Notes: generated by a model not told the origin, from the letters alone. DNA of 36,266 nucleotides from Leptospira biflexa (GCA_020721925.1 DYLV01000010.1:1-36266); one strand, 5' to 3'. Counted from the stretch's first letter, positions 1-7,576 are shown. Program-made: numbers and translations.

Positions 1-441
1 GTTCGGCGCCTGGCGAGCTATATCGACAGTTCCCATATATACCGTACACTGCATGCCCATAAGTGCCGCCACTGTGGCCGTCGCAACACCATGCTGTCCC
101 GCGCCGGTTTCGGCGATGAGCCTTTTTTTCTTCATGAAGCGCGCAAGCAAACCCTGTCCGAGTGTATTGTTCAGCTTGTGCGCCCCGGTATGCAGCAGGT
201 CTTCGCGCTTGAGGAAGATATCAACGCCGGTTTTTTGCGAAATATTTGATGCAAAATACACGGGCGTAGGCCTTCCCGCATAATTGATGAACAAATGTTT
301 CAGCTCTTTCCCCATGTCCCTGTTTTTCTGAAATGCTCGATATGCACGCTCGAGCTGGTCGAGCGCATTGACGAGCGTTTCCGGCACGAATTTCCCGCCG
401 TACTCGCCGAAATAACCATTAGCATTCGGCAACCTTTTCAC
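1..441 (-). CDS. trpB: Tryptophan synthase beta chain (N-terminal part, cut by window edge)
   Basis: TrpB condenses indole with serine to give tryptophan, using PLP, in an alpha2-beta2 complex with TrpA. The translated part carries family landmarks: [15 protein letters not shown] near the N-terminus, then [15 protein letters not shown], which holds the PLP-binding lysine, then [13 protein letters not shown]. The C-terminal two thirds and any trpA lie beyond base 1. No ATG fits the N-terminus. I chose GTG at 441 because AAAGGAGG lies about nine bases upstream and the reading [16 protein letters not shown] is typical. This start lies inside trpF, overlapping it by 23 bases, so translation is probably coupled. 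TTG at 432 is an alternative start. The family call is very secure; the start is inferred. Confidence 0.95.
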   Translation of the reverse strand, partial: MKRLPNANGYFGEYGGKFVPETLVNALDQLERAYRAFQKNRDMGKELKHLFINYAGRPTPVYFASNISQKTGVDIFLKREDLLHTGAHKLNNTLGQGLLARFMKKKRLIAETGAGQHGVATATVAALMGMQCTVYMGTVDIARQAPN

Positions 442-1051
442 AATCAACCGCCTCCTTTACCTGTTTCATAAATGCGCGCATTTTCCCCACCGACTTTATT
501 CCCGGGCTTTCTTCTATCCCGGAAGAAACGTCCACCCCGAAAGGGCGGATTGTTCGGATGAGCTCACCTACATTGCGCGGAGAAAGCCCTCCCGATACAA
601 TCGCCCGGTTTAGAGGAATATCGCGCAAAAGCTTCCAATCAAACGTCATACCTGTACCGCCATATCCTGATCTTGTGTACGAATCGAGCAACACATATCC
701 ATCAGTCGGGAAAATAACGCGTGCGATGTCATCAGCATTTTGAATTCGGTATGTCATGAGCACCGGCACGACAGCATGTATTCTATGCATAATTTCATGC
801 GAATATATCTGTGCAACATTCAAATTTAAAGATGCAACCTTTTCAATAATATCATCGGCTCCTTCATCAACGAATACGCCAACTGCTTTTGTATTGGTTC
901 CTGCCAGACACGCTATCAACTTCCGCGCATTTTGAAAAGAAACAAAGCGCGACGATTTTTCGTAAAACACAAATCCCACAGCATCCACTCCGCATTCAAG
1001 CGCCGCTTCCACATCACACTCGCGGGTAAAACCGCAAAACTTAACAAACAT
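419..1051 (-). CDS. trpF: Phosphoribosylanthranilate isomerase
   Basis: This 210-residue protein has the usual TrpF length. It catalyses the Amadori rearrangement of N-(5'-phosphoribosyl)anthranilate to CdRP, the third pathway step. Family landmarks are the start FVKFCGFT (catalytic Cys in the K-x-C-G motif), [14 protein letters not shown], and the phosphate-binding end with [14 protein letters not shown] and [16 protein letters not shown] motifs. The ATG at 1051 follows AAAGGGA by a suitable distance and overlaps the end of trpC by 11 bases. Its own 3' end contains the ribosome binding site and start of trpB. It is a stand-alone enzyme, not fused to TrpC as in enterobacteria. Confidence 0.96.
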   Translation of the reverse strand: MFVKFCGFTRECDVEAALECGVDAVGFVFYEKSSRFVSFQNARKLIACLAGTNTKAVGVFVDEGADDIIEKVASLNLNVAQIYSHEIMHRIHAVVPVLMTYRIQNADDIARVIFPTDGYVLLDSYTRSGYGGTGMTFDWKLLRDIPLNRAIVSGGLSPRNVGELIRTIRPFGVDVSSGIEESPGIKSVGKMRAFMKQVKEAVDCEKVAEC

Positions 1052-1814
1052 TGCATAGTCCCTTTAAAAATTGTTCCGGGTCATCCGATTGCATGAGCGC
1101 ACTTCCTATAAGAAAATACCGCGCACCAGTAGCTTCTTTAATTTTAATAATATCCTCCCCACTTCCAATTCCGCTTGCCCAGATTGCTGTAATTTCTTCG
1201 GGAATCATCGACCATGTTGAAAACGCACGATCCGTTTCAATTTGCAGTGTTTCAAGATTTCTTGCATTAACCAGTATATGAGTCGGCCGAAGCGTAAGCA
1301 CAAAATCCAGTTCTTCCGGGTGATGAACTTCCACCAGAGGCACAATCCCGCGACAGATCGAATACTCGAAAAGTTCTTCCATCCTTTCATTTTCAAGCGC
1401 CCGTGCAATGAGAAGCACGAGATCAGCACCGAGCGCACACGCAACGTCGATCTGCTCTTTGAAGAAAACAAATTCTTTGCAGAGCACCGGCATGTCCGCA
1501 TTCCGCGTTACGCAATATAAATCACTCCATGAACCTCCGAAAAAATTTTCATCGGTAAGCACGCTCAACGCAATCGCACCACCATAGCAGTACTTTCGCG
1601 CCTGTTCGGCTATCTCAACTTTTTTTATTTCGCCTTTTGAAGGCGACGCGCACTTTATTTCCGCAATGATGCCAGTGCCGTCTTTCTTCTCTTCAAGATG
1701 AAAGATTGGACGATTCCTCGATATACATCGACCGAGCAAATTGCGCAAGCCGGGAAGCTCCTGCGCTTTCAGCTCTTTCATTATCGCAAGGTTAAACTGA
1801 CGCGGGACATCCAT
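1041..1814 (-). CDS. trpC: Indole-3-glycerol phosphate synthase
   Basis: TrpC converts CdRP to indole-3-glycerol phosphate. The barrel landmarks are visible: IIAEIKCASPSKGEI (catalytic Lys and SPSKG), ALSVLTDENFFGGS, VLCKEFVFFKEQID, LVLLIARAL, LVEVHHPEEL, ILVNARNLETL and ASGIGSGEDI. From the ATG at 1814 the protein has 257 residues, normal for the family. A longer reading from TTG at 1829 is possible, but the ATG has GAGG nine bases upstream. The start lies 23 bases inside trpD, continuing the pattern of overlapping, coupled genes. Unusually the phosphate loop reads NARNLETL, where many homologues have NNRDL or NNRNL. That is a minor variant. Confidence 0.95.
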   Translation of the reverse strand: MDVPRQFNLAIMKELKAQELPGLRNLLGRCISRNRPIFHLEEKKDGTGIIAEIKCASPSKGEIKKVEIAEQARKYCYGGAIALSVLTDENFFGGSWSDLYCVTRNADMPVLCKEFVFFKEQIDVACALGADLVLLIARALENERMEELFEYSICRGIVPLVEVHHPEELDFVLTLRPTHILVNARNLETLQIETDRAFSTWSMIPEEITAIWASGIGSGEDIIKIKEATGARYFLIGSALMQSDDPEQFLKGLCNVC

Positions 1815-2814
1815 TCCGCAATTCCTCAACTTTTTTCAAAAGGGTTTTCTCGAGTACTATTTCATGCGCGTTTCGATAGTATTTTTTTAAATCGCCTTTT
1901 TTATGCATATACATGCCAAGCGCCGAATTGAGCGCGATGAATTTCCCAAGGGCCGTCTCCTTCCCAGATGAAATTACGTCAATGAAATTCCTGGCATTCT
2001 CGGTAGCACTGCATCCGCGCGGAAGGCTTTCCGCTTCTTCGCGTGAAATAAATTCGTCAGGATGAATCGAGAAGACGGACGTTTTGCCATCCTCAATTTC
2101 ATAAACAATTGTGGGAGCAGAGGGAGAAACTTCATCCATACCGTCTTGCGAAGAATAAATCAGCACGCGTTCGTAGCCGAGAGCAATCGCAGCATTCGCA
2201 TATTTTTCTAAAAATTCAGTGCTATATACACCAATCATCTGCCGCGAGGGAAATGATGGATTTGTGAGGGGACCTAAATAATTAAAAATAGTCCTCACTG
2301 CAAGCGCTCTTCGCACCGGAGCGGCGTATTTCATTGCCGGATGAAACAACGGCGCAAAAAGAAAGATGAAACCATGCCGCCTGAAATACTCACAGGCTTC
2401 TTCTTTGCAAAGAGAGATGGGAATGCCGAGCGCTTCGATAAAATCCGCGGAACCGGATTTGCTCGTCACCGATCGGTTTCCATGCTTGACCACGGGAATT
2501 CCGGCGGCACAGCTCACAAGCGCCGCAGCGGATGACACATTGAACGAGTGCGAATGATCTCCGCCCGTTCCGCAGGTATCGATATGGCCGCGTTGCCCTG
2601 CTTCAAATTTCGCTGCAGCTTTTCGCATTGATCTGGCCGCGCCGGCAATTTCATCCGATGTTTCCCCTCGTACCCGCATTGCCGCAAGCACCGCGGCAAG
2701 CTCTACCTCAGATGCTTCACCGCTGAACACCGCGTCGAAGAACTCTTCCGACGATTCAGCGCTGAGCTTTTCTCCGTCAGTGAGCGCGCGTATTGTGTTT
2801 TGCACAGTAGTCAT
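1792..2814 (-). CDS. trpD: Anthranilate phosphoribosyltransferase
   Basis: TrpD transfers the phosphoribosyl group of PRPP to anthranilate. Diagnostic motifs are DTCGTGGDHSHSFNVSS (PRPP-binding CGTGGD), VKHGNRSVTSKSGSAD, and FLFAPLFHPAMKYAAPVRRALAVRT followed by NYLGPLTNP. I start at the ATG at 2814, which has a perfect GGAGGAG six bases upstream. A longer reading to 2853 adds 13 residues without a site. From 2814 it has 340 residues, the normal length. It overlaps the end of trpG by 38 bases. There is no fusion to the glutaminase domain. Confidence 0.96.
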   Translation of the reverse strand: MTTVQNTIRALTDGEKLSAESSEEFFDAVFSGEASEVELAAVLAAMRVRGETSDEIAGAARSMRKAAAKFEAGQRGHIDTCGTGGDHSHSFNVSSAAALVSCAAGIPVVKHGNRSVTSKSGSADFIEALGIPISLCKEEACEYFRRHGFIFLFAPLFHPAMKYAAPVRRALAVRTIFNYLGPLTNPSFPSRQMIGVYSTEFLEKYANAAIALGYERVLIYSSQDGMDEVSPSAPTIVYEIEDGKTSVFSIHPDEFISREEAESLPRGCSATENARNFIDVISSGKETALGKFIALNSALGMYMHKKGDLKKYYRNAHEIVLEKTLLKKVEELRNGCPASV

Positions 2815-3373
2815 ATGCTCCTCCAATAAAATTTCTGATAATGGTATGTCCATACTCGGTTAAGTATGATTCCGGATGAAACTGAACGCCCCAGATGAAG
2901 CGATTTTTATGCCGCACCGCCATAATCTCCCCATCCGATGCTTCGGCCGTAATTTCAAATTCTCGCGGAAGCGATTCACGTTCGGCGGCAAGCGAGTGAT
3001 AGCGCACTGCTTTGAAGGTGTAAGGCACACTGTGGAACAATTCACCTCCACTGTGGGTAATATCATCGACCTTCCCGTGCATGATGCGCTTTGCCGACAC
3101 GACGCGACCGCCGAGCGAATACACCAGCGCCTGCATGCCGAGGCAAATTCCAAGAAGCGGCATATGTGCACATTTTGCGATTATTTCCAGAGTGAGTCCC
3201 GAATTTTCAGGGCGCGACGGCCCGGGGGAGAGCACAATTCCCGTGTAGCGGGAAATTTTTAAACGGGAAAAATCATCGTTGTTGCGAACAACCTCAACGA
3301 CTTCACCTTCCTCTTCAAGATATCGCACTATGTTATAGGTAAACGAATCGTAATTATCAACCATGAGAAACAT
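2777..3373 (-). CDS. trpG: Anthranilate synthase glutamine amidotransferase subunit
   Basis: TrpG releases ammonia from glutamine for TrpE. It is a class I amidotransferase of about 198 residues. It begins MFLMVDNYDSFTYNIVRYLE, has the oxyanion strand GIVLSPGPSRPENSG, the catalytic cysteine in LLGICLGMQAL, and the His-Glu pair in GVQFHPESYLTEYG. The ATG at 3373 sits seven bases after AAGGAG. The upstream ATG at 3379 is only about two bases from it, so it is unlikely to be used. The gene overlaps trpE by 17 bases. PabA would look similar, but the position directly after trpE in a trp operon settles the role. Confidence 0.95.
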   Translation of the reverse strand: MFLMVDNYDSFTYNIVRYLEEEGEVVEVVRNNDDFSRLKISRYTGIVLSPGPSRPENSGLTLEIIAKCAHMPLLGICLGMQALVYSLGGRVVSAKRIMHGKVDDITHSGGELFHSVPYTFKAVRYHSLAAERESLPREFEITAEASDGEIMAVRHKNRFIWGVQFHPESYLTEYGHTIIRNFIGGAYDYCAKHNTRAH

Positions 3374-4865
3374 GGGCATACTCCTTTTCCCCTCTTTTCC
3401 TTGCGTATTTCAGGCTCACCGCAAGCGCCTCCAATTTCTTTTGAACTTCAAGATATTCCTTCTCGGGGATGCTATCGTACACTATCCCCGCACCTGCCTG
3501 AAGATAATTTCCATCGGGTGCGAAAAAAGCAGTCCTTATGGTGATACACGTATCGAGAACGAAATTGTATCCGATATATCCAACCGCGCCCGCATATGGC
3601 CCGCGGGGAATGCTTTCGAGTTCATCGATGATTTCTATTGCACGAACTTTTGGCGCTCCGCTGACTGTGCCCGCAGGGAAGGTTTCGCGCAACACATCAA
3701 CGATATCTTTCCCTTTGCCAAGCCGGGCGCTCACGAGTGATACCAGATGAATAACATGGGAATAATCCTCCGCCTGCATGAACGTCTCCACATTGACCGG
3801 ATTTTCCTGTGAGATGCGCGCAATATCGTTGCGGGCTAAATCGACAAGCATAAGATGCTCCGCGCGTTCTTTTTCATCAGCAAGAAGCTGTGCCTTGTTC
3901 TCCAGATTCTCTCTGCGGTTTTTGCCCTGGGGAACAGTACCTGCGATCGGCTTTAGGTACACGGTTTTATTCTGCACTTTTACGTGGATTTCAGGCGAAC
4001 TGCCGACCGCAGTAAAATCTTTCGTTTTTAAATAAAACATATAGGGAGAGGGATTAACGGCGCGAAGCTTTAGATAAAACAGATAGGGGTCTGTGTCCAT
4101 GTCAAAGGCAGCACGGAGGCTGAGCACGGTCTGAATCGCTTCACCGGATGCAATGAGATCCTTTGCCTTTCGGACTTTTTGCAAGAATACATCCTTCTCT
4201 TCCAGAAACCGCAAGGATACTTCATCCGGACGGGAAGGAAGAAAGGGCAACGAAGTGGAGCGCATCAGATCAAGAATCGATAATTCAAGCAATTCCAATC
4301 GGTGCGCAACCAAATCATAACGCGCTCGCAAAGAACCCGTACCAGAAGTGTACAGCGGAGTGGATACGTAATATCTGTTTTTCACATTATCGAATACGAT
4401 AAAATCATCAATCTGAAGGAGAAGCGCCATCGGCGTCTTTTCACTTTCCCTGATTTGTTTCCGCAGAATGCCCGTATGATTCACAAGCTCGTAGGCAAAA
4501 AAGCCCGCAAGACCGCCATTGAAATCACCGAAGGCGGAAAAGGTGGGTGAGCTATATAAACGCAGTTCGTCCTTCAAAAACGCAAAGAAATCGTTCGCAA
4601 TCATACGACATTGCCCACTTTTCATTTCCATCACACCTTTTTGGGTATATGTGATGATGCGTCGGGGATTTATTCCAAGAAATGAAAACCGGCTCCATTT
4701 TTTGTTTTTACGCGCGCTTTCAAGAAAAATGACATCGCCCTGCTGTGAAAGCGCTTTTAACACAGAGAGAAAACCAACTTCCGAAAGGTTGAGTTCTCGA
4801 TACACCGGTATTCGATTGTACGATTTTGCCAATTTTCTGATCGTTGAATATGCAGGATACAACAT
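3357..4865 (-). CDS. trpE: Anthranilate synthase chorismate-binding subunit
   Basis: TrpE makes anthranilate from chorismate and ammonia, the first committed step. The 502-residue protein shows an N-terminal regulatory region with LES (48-50) and Ser61, corresponding to the LLES...S motif that binds feedback-inhibiting tryptophan. The catalytic half has LKPIAGTVPQGKNRRE, LMLVDLARNDI and ETFPAGTVSGAPKVRAIEII. The reading frame is open upstream to about 5003, but that extension runs through the attenuator hairpins and cannot be native protein. The ATG at 4865 has GGAGGG just upstream. Expression is probably controlled by the leader between 5029 and 4870. Confidence 0.97.
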   Translation of the reverse strand: MLYPAYSTIRKLAKSYNRIPVYRELNLSEVGFLSVLKALSQQGDVIFLESARKNKKWSRFSFLGINPRRIITYTQKGVMEMKSGQCRMIANDFFAFLKDELRLYSSPTFSAFGDFNGGLAGFFAYELVNHTGILRKQIRESEKTPMALLLQIDDFIVFDNVKNRYYVSTPLYTSGTGSLRARYDLVAHRLELLELSILDLMRSTSLPFLPSRPDEVSLRFLEEKDVFLQKVRKAKDLIASGEAIQTVLSLRAAFDMDTDPYLFYLKLRAVNPSPYMFYLKTKDFTAVGSSPEIHVKVQNKTVYLKPIAGTVPQGKNRRENLENKAQLLADEKERAEHLMLVDLARNDIARISQENPVNVETFMQAEDYSHVIHLVSLVSARLGKGKDIVDVLRETFPAGTVSGAPKVRAIEIIDELESIPRGPYAGAVGYIGYNFVLDTCITIRTAFFAPDGNYLQAGAGIVYDSIPEKEYLEVQKKLEALAVSLKYARKRGEKEYAHVSHG

Positions 4866-4884
4866 AATCCCTCCAAAATGAAAA

Positions 4885-4907
4885 GCCGCGGATAATATTT
4901 CCGCGGC
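4885..4907 (-). terminator. Second terminator-like hairpin between attenuator and trpE
   Basis: On the minus strand GCCGCGG and CCGCGGC form a 7-bp stem around a 9-base AT-rich loop, followed by TTTTC. It lies 11 bases before the trpE ribosome binding site. Its CCGCGG core is identical to that of the attenuator stem upstream (4921-4947), so the arms could also pair across the two hairpins. It may be a backup terminator or a second regulatory structure. Function is inferred. Confidence 0.55.
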
Positions 4908-4915
4908 CAAATACG

Positions 4916-4947
4916 AAAAAGCCGCGGGTGGATCCTCCACCCGCGGC
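4916..4947 (-). terminator. trp attenuator terminator
   Basis: On the minus strand a GC-rich arm (GCCGCGGGTGGA) and its exact complement form a near-perfect stem (4947-4921) followed by TTTTT (4920-4916). It is a textbook intrinsic terminator lying between the leader peptide gene and trpE. Its 5' arm contains GGTGGAG (4941-4935). This can pair, with one G-U, with CTCCGCC (4979-4973) in the last codons of the leader peptide, giving a 7-bp antiterminator. A ribosome stalled at the Trp codons would leave CTCCGCC free; one reaching the stop codon would cover it. Confidence 0.88.
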
Positions 4948-4969
4948 CAACATGTGCCTACCACGCGCC

Positions 4970-5029
4970 TCAGGCGGAGACCCTCAAAGCATGCCACCAC
5001 CACCAGAGGCTATTTTCTATCAGCAACAT
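4970..5029 (-). CDS. trpL: trp operon leader peptide (19 residues, four tandem Trp)
   Basis: The minus strand encodes MLLIENSLWWWWHALRVSA and a TGA stop. Residues 9-12 are four consecutive TGG codons, extremely unlikely by chance directly upstream of trpE. The last codons (TCC GCC TGA) contain the segment that can pair with the terminator's 5' arm. This is the sensor of a classical ribosome-mediated attenuator: low charged tRNA-Trp stalls the ribosome, the antiterminator forms and trpE-B are transcribed. No strong ribosome binding site is visible (only a weak GAGA about 10 bases upstream). The promoter lies about 35 bases upstream. Confidence 0.85.
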   Translation of the reverse strand: MLLIENSLWWWWHALRVSA

Positions 5030-5059
5030 AGAATTTATCTCGTGTTTCTTCATATAGAA

Positions 5060-5089
5060 ACGATAATAATTTTCATTCGTTTTTGTCAA
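5060..5089 (-). promoter_or_regulatory. Probable sigma70 promoter of the trp operon
   Basis: On the minus strand TTGACA (5089-5084) is a perfect -35 element. A -10 could be TATTAT (5068-5063, spacing 15) or TATCGT (5065-5060, spacing 18). It lies some 30-40 bases upstream of trpL and in an AT-rich stretch. No obvious TrpR operator palindrome overlaps it, so attenuation may be the main control. Confidence 0.65.
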
Positions 5090-5162
5090 GTGGTTTTTAA
5101 AAAATTATTTAATCATCAACTTCTTATCTATATTTACTCCAGTCATAAAAACTCATATCTTT

Positions 5163-5483
5163 TTAATCCATATATGTTGCGGCTATTTCAAGAAAAGATA
5201 TTGGCTCAGTGGGGTTTAACTCTATTGCTTTAAAATAATATGGTAAAGCATCCTGCGGCTTGTTTAGCTTATATTCCAAAACCCAGCCCGCATTTCGATA
5301 AGGACTCCAGAAATCAGGTTTAAGTTTTATTGCTTTTTTGTAAGCTTCTAATGCCTCGGTAAACTTTCCCTGATCAATTAATTTTTGCCCTTCTGCGTTT
5401 AAGGTATCTGCCCTATCAGCATTTATTGATGGCGCTTGAATTAGGAAAATTAAGCTAACAACTAGTGATAAAAATTTTTTCAT
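5163..5483 (-). CDS. Small exported TPR protein
   Basis: This protein of 106 residues starts with a signal peptide (MKKFLSLVVSLIFLIQAPSINA). It then has two to three tetratricopeptide-like repeats, for example GQKLIDQGKFTEALEAYKKAIKLKPD and a second with DALPYYFKAIELNPTEP. TPRs bind partner proteins; no catalytic residues are visible. I chose the ATG at 5483, since the longer frame begins at a GTG without a good site. Base composition is clearly more AT-rich than the neighbouring trp genes, so it may be a recent arrival or a fragment of a longer TPR gene. It ends about 75 bases before the trp promoter and is read in the same direction. Confidence 0.7.
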   Translation of the reverse strand: MKKFLSLVVSLIFLIQAPSINADRADTLNAEGQKLIDQGKFTEALEAYKKAIKLKPDFWSPYRNAGWVLEYKLNKPQDALPYYFKAIELNPTEPISFLEIAATYMD

Positions 5484-5627
5484 AAAAAAGATCACTCCGT
5501 TATTAGATTAATACAAATATGTTATTTTTGAATATATAGGAAAAAGCTCTCTCCCAAAGCGCGTTTCCGCCCCACATAAAATCATATATCGGAAGTAACC
5601 TCAAGTAAAAAACGTTCTCCCCCCGGT

Positions 5628-5649
5628 AAAAAAGCCCGCTTCGGCAGGC
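5628..5649 (-). terminator. Intrinsic terminator (minus strand)
   Basis: On the minus strand GCCTGC-CGAA-GCGGGC forms a 6-bp stem (one G-U) with a tetraloop (5649-5634), followed by six T residues (5633-5628). It would end transcription coming from the GGDEF-PilZ gene and the degraded region downstream of it. Confidence 0.7.
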
Positions 5650-5865
5650 TCAGCACATCGCCCTGGCAGAGGCCTTGAAATTTAGGCGATTGAAGCAGTT
5701 CCTGGATGAGAGCTTCGGGATTTCAGGGGACCAGTAGTTGTAGACGGCGCCCAGCAGGGTGTCGGCGCGCGTGTAGTCGCTTTCCAGCGGATTCTCAATC
5801 TCTACGTGGGCGCGGGCGTAGATGCCGGTAATGATACGCTCAATTTCGATATCGGCTGTTATCAT
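5650..5865 (-). CDS. Doubtful 71-residue ORF before the terminator
   Basis: The reading frame encodes 71 residues with no family I recognise (contains ESDYTRADTLLGAVYNYW). It ends exactly at the intrinsic terminator, which mildly supports real transcription. It has no clear ribosome binding site, and its 3' end overlaps one copy of a repeat also found at 5904-5931. It may be the tail of a decayed gene rather than a functional protein. Confidence 0.3.
   Translation of the reverse strand: MITADIEIERIITGIYARAHVEIENPLESDYTRADTLLGAVYNYWSPEIPKLSSRNCFNRLNFKASARAMC
5657..5685. repeat. Imperfect direct repeat, copy 1
   Basis: ATCGCCCTGGCAGAGGCCTT followed by GAAATTTAG. It matches 5904-5931 over 29 bases with four differences, in the same orientation. 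Together the copies bracket about 220 bases holding most of the doubtful 71-residue ORF. Confidence 0.7.
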
Positions 5866-5903
5866 CAGTTATTCCGCTAACATGAGTCCTTTTCCCGGTG
5901 AAA

Positions 5904-5931
5904 ATCCCCCTGGCAGAAACCTTAAATTTAG
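5904..5931. repeat. Imperfect direct repeat, copy 2
   Basis: ATCCCCCTGGCAGAAACCTT followed by AAATTTAG. Compared with 5657-5685 it differs by one C for G, AA for GG and one deleted G. It overlaps the stop codon of the decayed beta-barrel gene. Confidence 0.7.
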
Positions 5932-6348
5932 AAAGCTAACGTAACGTCCAGCCCGATGAAGAAATAAAGAAATCCTGAAAATATACATTTCCGCGGTAAA
6001 TCGGTATGGTGCGCACTTTTTCAAAATCCCCATTACCGCTTACCGTTCGCACGGCAAGATCCGGAGATGATAGAATATAGGCCTTCAAATCCGTTCCAGC
6101 CCTTACAACAGGAAGAACCGTTGTGGCATCAAGGTAGTAATTGGTAGGGCAGGGAAACTGAGTTGGGGCCGCACCGTTCAAGCCCTTTCTCCACAACAAA
6201 TTACCGATCCACATAATCGGAGAAACTGCACTCTCTCCCGCAGGAAGGTTCACAGCAATAGCGTATGGGAACGCCATGCATCGTAAGGCGATGGTAACAC
6301 TCCCCAATGCGATTCTTGACGAAATACACTTAACTGTCCGCGGGGAAT
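5928..6348 (-). pseudogene. Decayed or frameshifted beta-barrel outer-membrane protein fragment
   Basis: An open frame from about 6348 to 5936 encodes an unrecognised sequence of about 125-137 residues with no convincing start. It ends ...IPIYRGNVYFQDFFISSSGWTLR. A shift near the end gives instead ...LYFFIGLDVTLAF and a stop at 5930-5928. A terminal segment of alternating hydrophobic residues ending in Phe is the classic signal recognised by the BAM machinery on outer-membrane beta-barrels. The simplest reading is the 3' part of a barrel gene, N-terminally truncated and with a frameshift about 15 codons before its true stop. A sequencing error could also explain the shift. It directly follows the GGDEF-PilZ gene on the same strand. 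Confidence 0.45.
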
Positions 6349-6349
6349 G

Positions 6350-7576
6350 CTACACCGGCACCAGCCGCGCCGATTGCTCGATCTGGTTCCATTGGGAAGC
6401 GTTTATCATGCTGTCGAACTTCAACGCGAGGTAGAATTTCAGTGCCTGCGTTTCGTTGTTTACCCGGATAATGCTTCCCTTGATTTTTAAATTTTTAAAC
6501 CCGTTATTGCCGAGCTTTTTCAAAACAATGCTCAAAGGCTGCTGTAGAAGATTGGTGGTAAGATTGCAATTACATTCGATGAATGCGCCGTGTGGACTTA
6601 TGTTGACGATTCTCCCATCAATGCCGACGAATGAATTGCCGGAATGAATATCCACTGCGTTTTCTGTCAGCACGTGATATCGAACATACCTCCTTTTCTC
6701 AGCCGCCACAGCACCGTTCATACGCTCGCTTTCCAGATAATCATAAATCATGTTTTTGCCCAAAAACTTGGATTTGTAAAGCGCCTTATCTGCGCATTCG
6801 AGCATGGACTCGTAGTCTTCGGCATCATAGGGATACGTCGAAATCCCCGCTGAAAAATGTACTTCGACCTTTTTTTTCTGATATTCTCTCGACTGAAAAT
6901 ATTCCATTAGACAATATTTAATGCGCTCAGCCATCGCACGCGCGCCGATCCTTCCCGTCTGCGGAAGAAGTATGATAAATTCATCGCCGCCATATCGCGC
7001 CAGCACATCCTCGCTTCGAAGGTTTGCCTTGACTACCGACACAAAGCGCTCCAGGATTTTATCGCCGAAAAGGTGGCCGTGTGTATCATTGATGGACTTG
7101 AAATCATCAAGATCTATGATGATAATGGAAAAGCTTTGATTATACCGCTCGGCCCTCTTGAGTTCATTGCGCACGATTGAAGTGAAATAGCTGATATTAT
7201 AGCACCCCAGCTTGGTGTCCTCTTTGCTCAGAGAAAGTATCTTCTCAAAAAAATCAATCTCCACAAATCTCGGATTTTTTAGGAGATGCATATTGTTGTA
7301 AAAGTAATCGAGAGCGGCAACCCGGAATCCTACATCTCTCTGCAGCTTTTCCGAGATACTGTATTTGTGTTCTAATATTTTGAAGTAGTGTTCCTTCGCT
7401 TCCCCTTCCGAAACATCAAGCCCGGTGAGGAAATTGATTACCACACTATATATCCAGATCGGACAGTTGTCGGAATTAGCCACGTCGGTTATGCGATCAA
7501 TTGTTCCTGAATCATGCAAAAGAAGTTTTTTAAAATCGTTCACTTCACTAACTGTCACATTGCATGCATTACCCAT
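6350..7576 (-). CDS. Diguanylate cyclase with C-terminal PilZ domain
   Basis: This 408-residue cytoplasmic protein probably makes and senses cyclic di-GMP. Residues about 1-120 are an unassigned helical region with no obvious membrane segment. The GGDEF domain (about 125-280) has an intact GGDEF active site (196-200) and an RxxD inhibitory site (RSED, 187-190) five residues before it, so product inhibition is expected. The PilZ domain (about 290-405) has RxxxR (R295, R299) and NISPHG (325-330, fitting D/NxSxxG), the c-di-GMP binding motifs. I start at the ATG at 7576, seven bases after GGGGAGG; a longer frame to 7612 lacks a site. Likely outputs include motility and surface attachment, but no partner gene is adjacent. 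Confidence 0.93.
   Translation of the reverse strand: MGNACNVTVSEVNDFKKLLLHDSGTIDRITDVANSDNCPIWIYSVVINFLTGLDVSEGEAKEHYFKILEHKYSISEKLQRDVGFRVAALDYFYNNMHLLKNPRFVEIDFFEKILSLSKEDTKLGCYNISYFTSIVRNELKRAERYNQSFSIIIIDLDDFKSINDTHGHLFGDKILERFVSVVKANLRSEDVLARYGGDEFIILLPQTGRIGARAMAERIKYCLMEYFQSREYQKKKVEVHFSAGISTYPYDAEDYESMLECADKALYKSKFLGKNMIYDYLESERMNGAVAAEKRRYVRYHVLTENAVDIHSGNSFVGIDGRIVNISPHGAFIECNCNLTTNLLQQPLSIVLKKLGNNGFKNLKIKGSIIRVNNETQALKFYLALKFDSMINASQWNQIEQSARLVPV

Noticed and set aside
4866..5003. N-terminal extension of trpE by 46 residues in the same frame
   Set aside because: It runs through the attenuator hairpins and part of the leader peptide gene. The ATG at 4865 has the ribosome binding site and the family-typical N-terminus.
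5860..5945. Integron attC-like site suggested by GTTAGC motifs near the direct repeats
   Set aside because: There are no complementary core sites or imperfect palindrome of attC type, and no integrase in the window.
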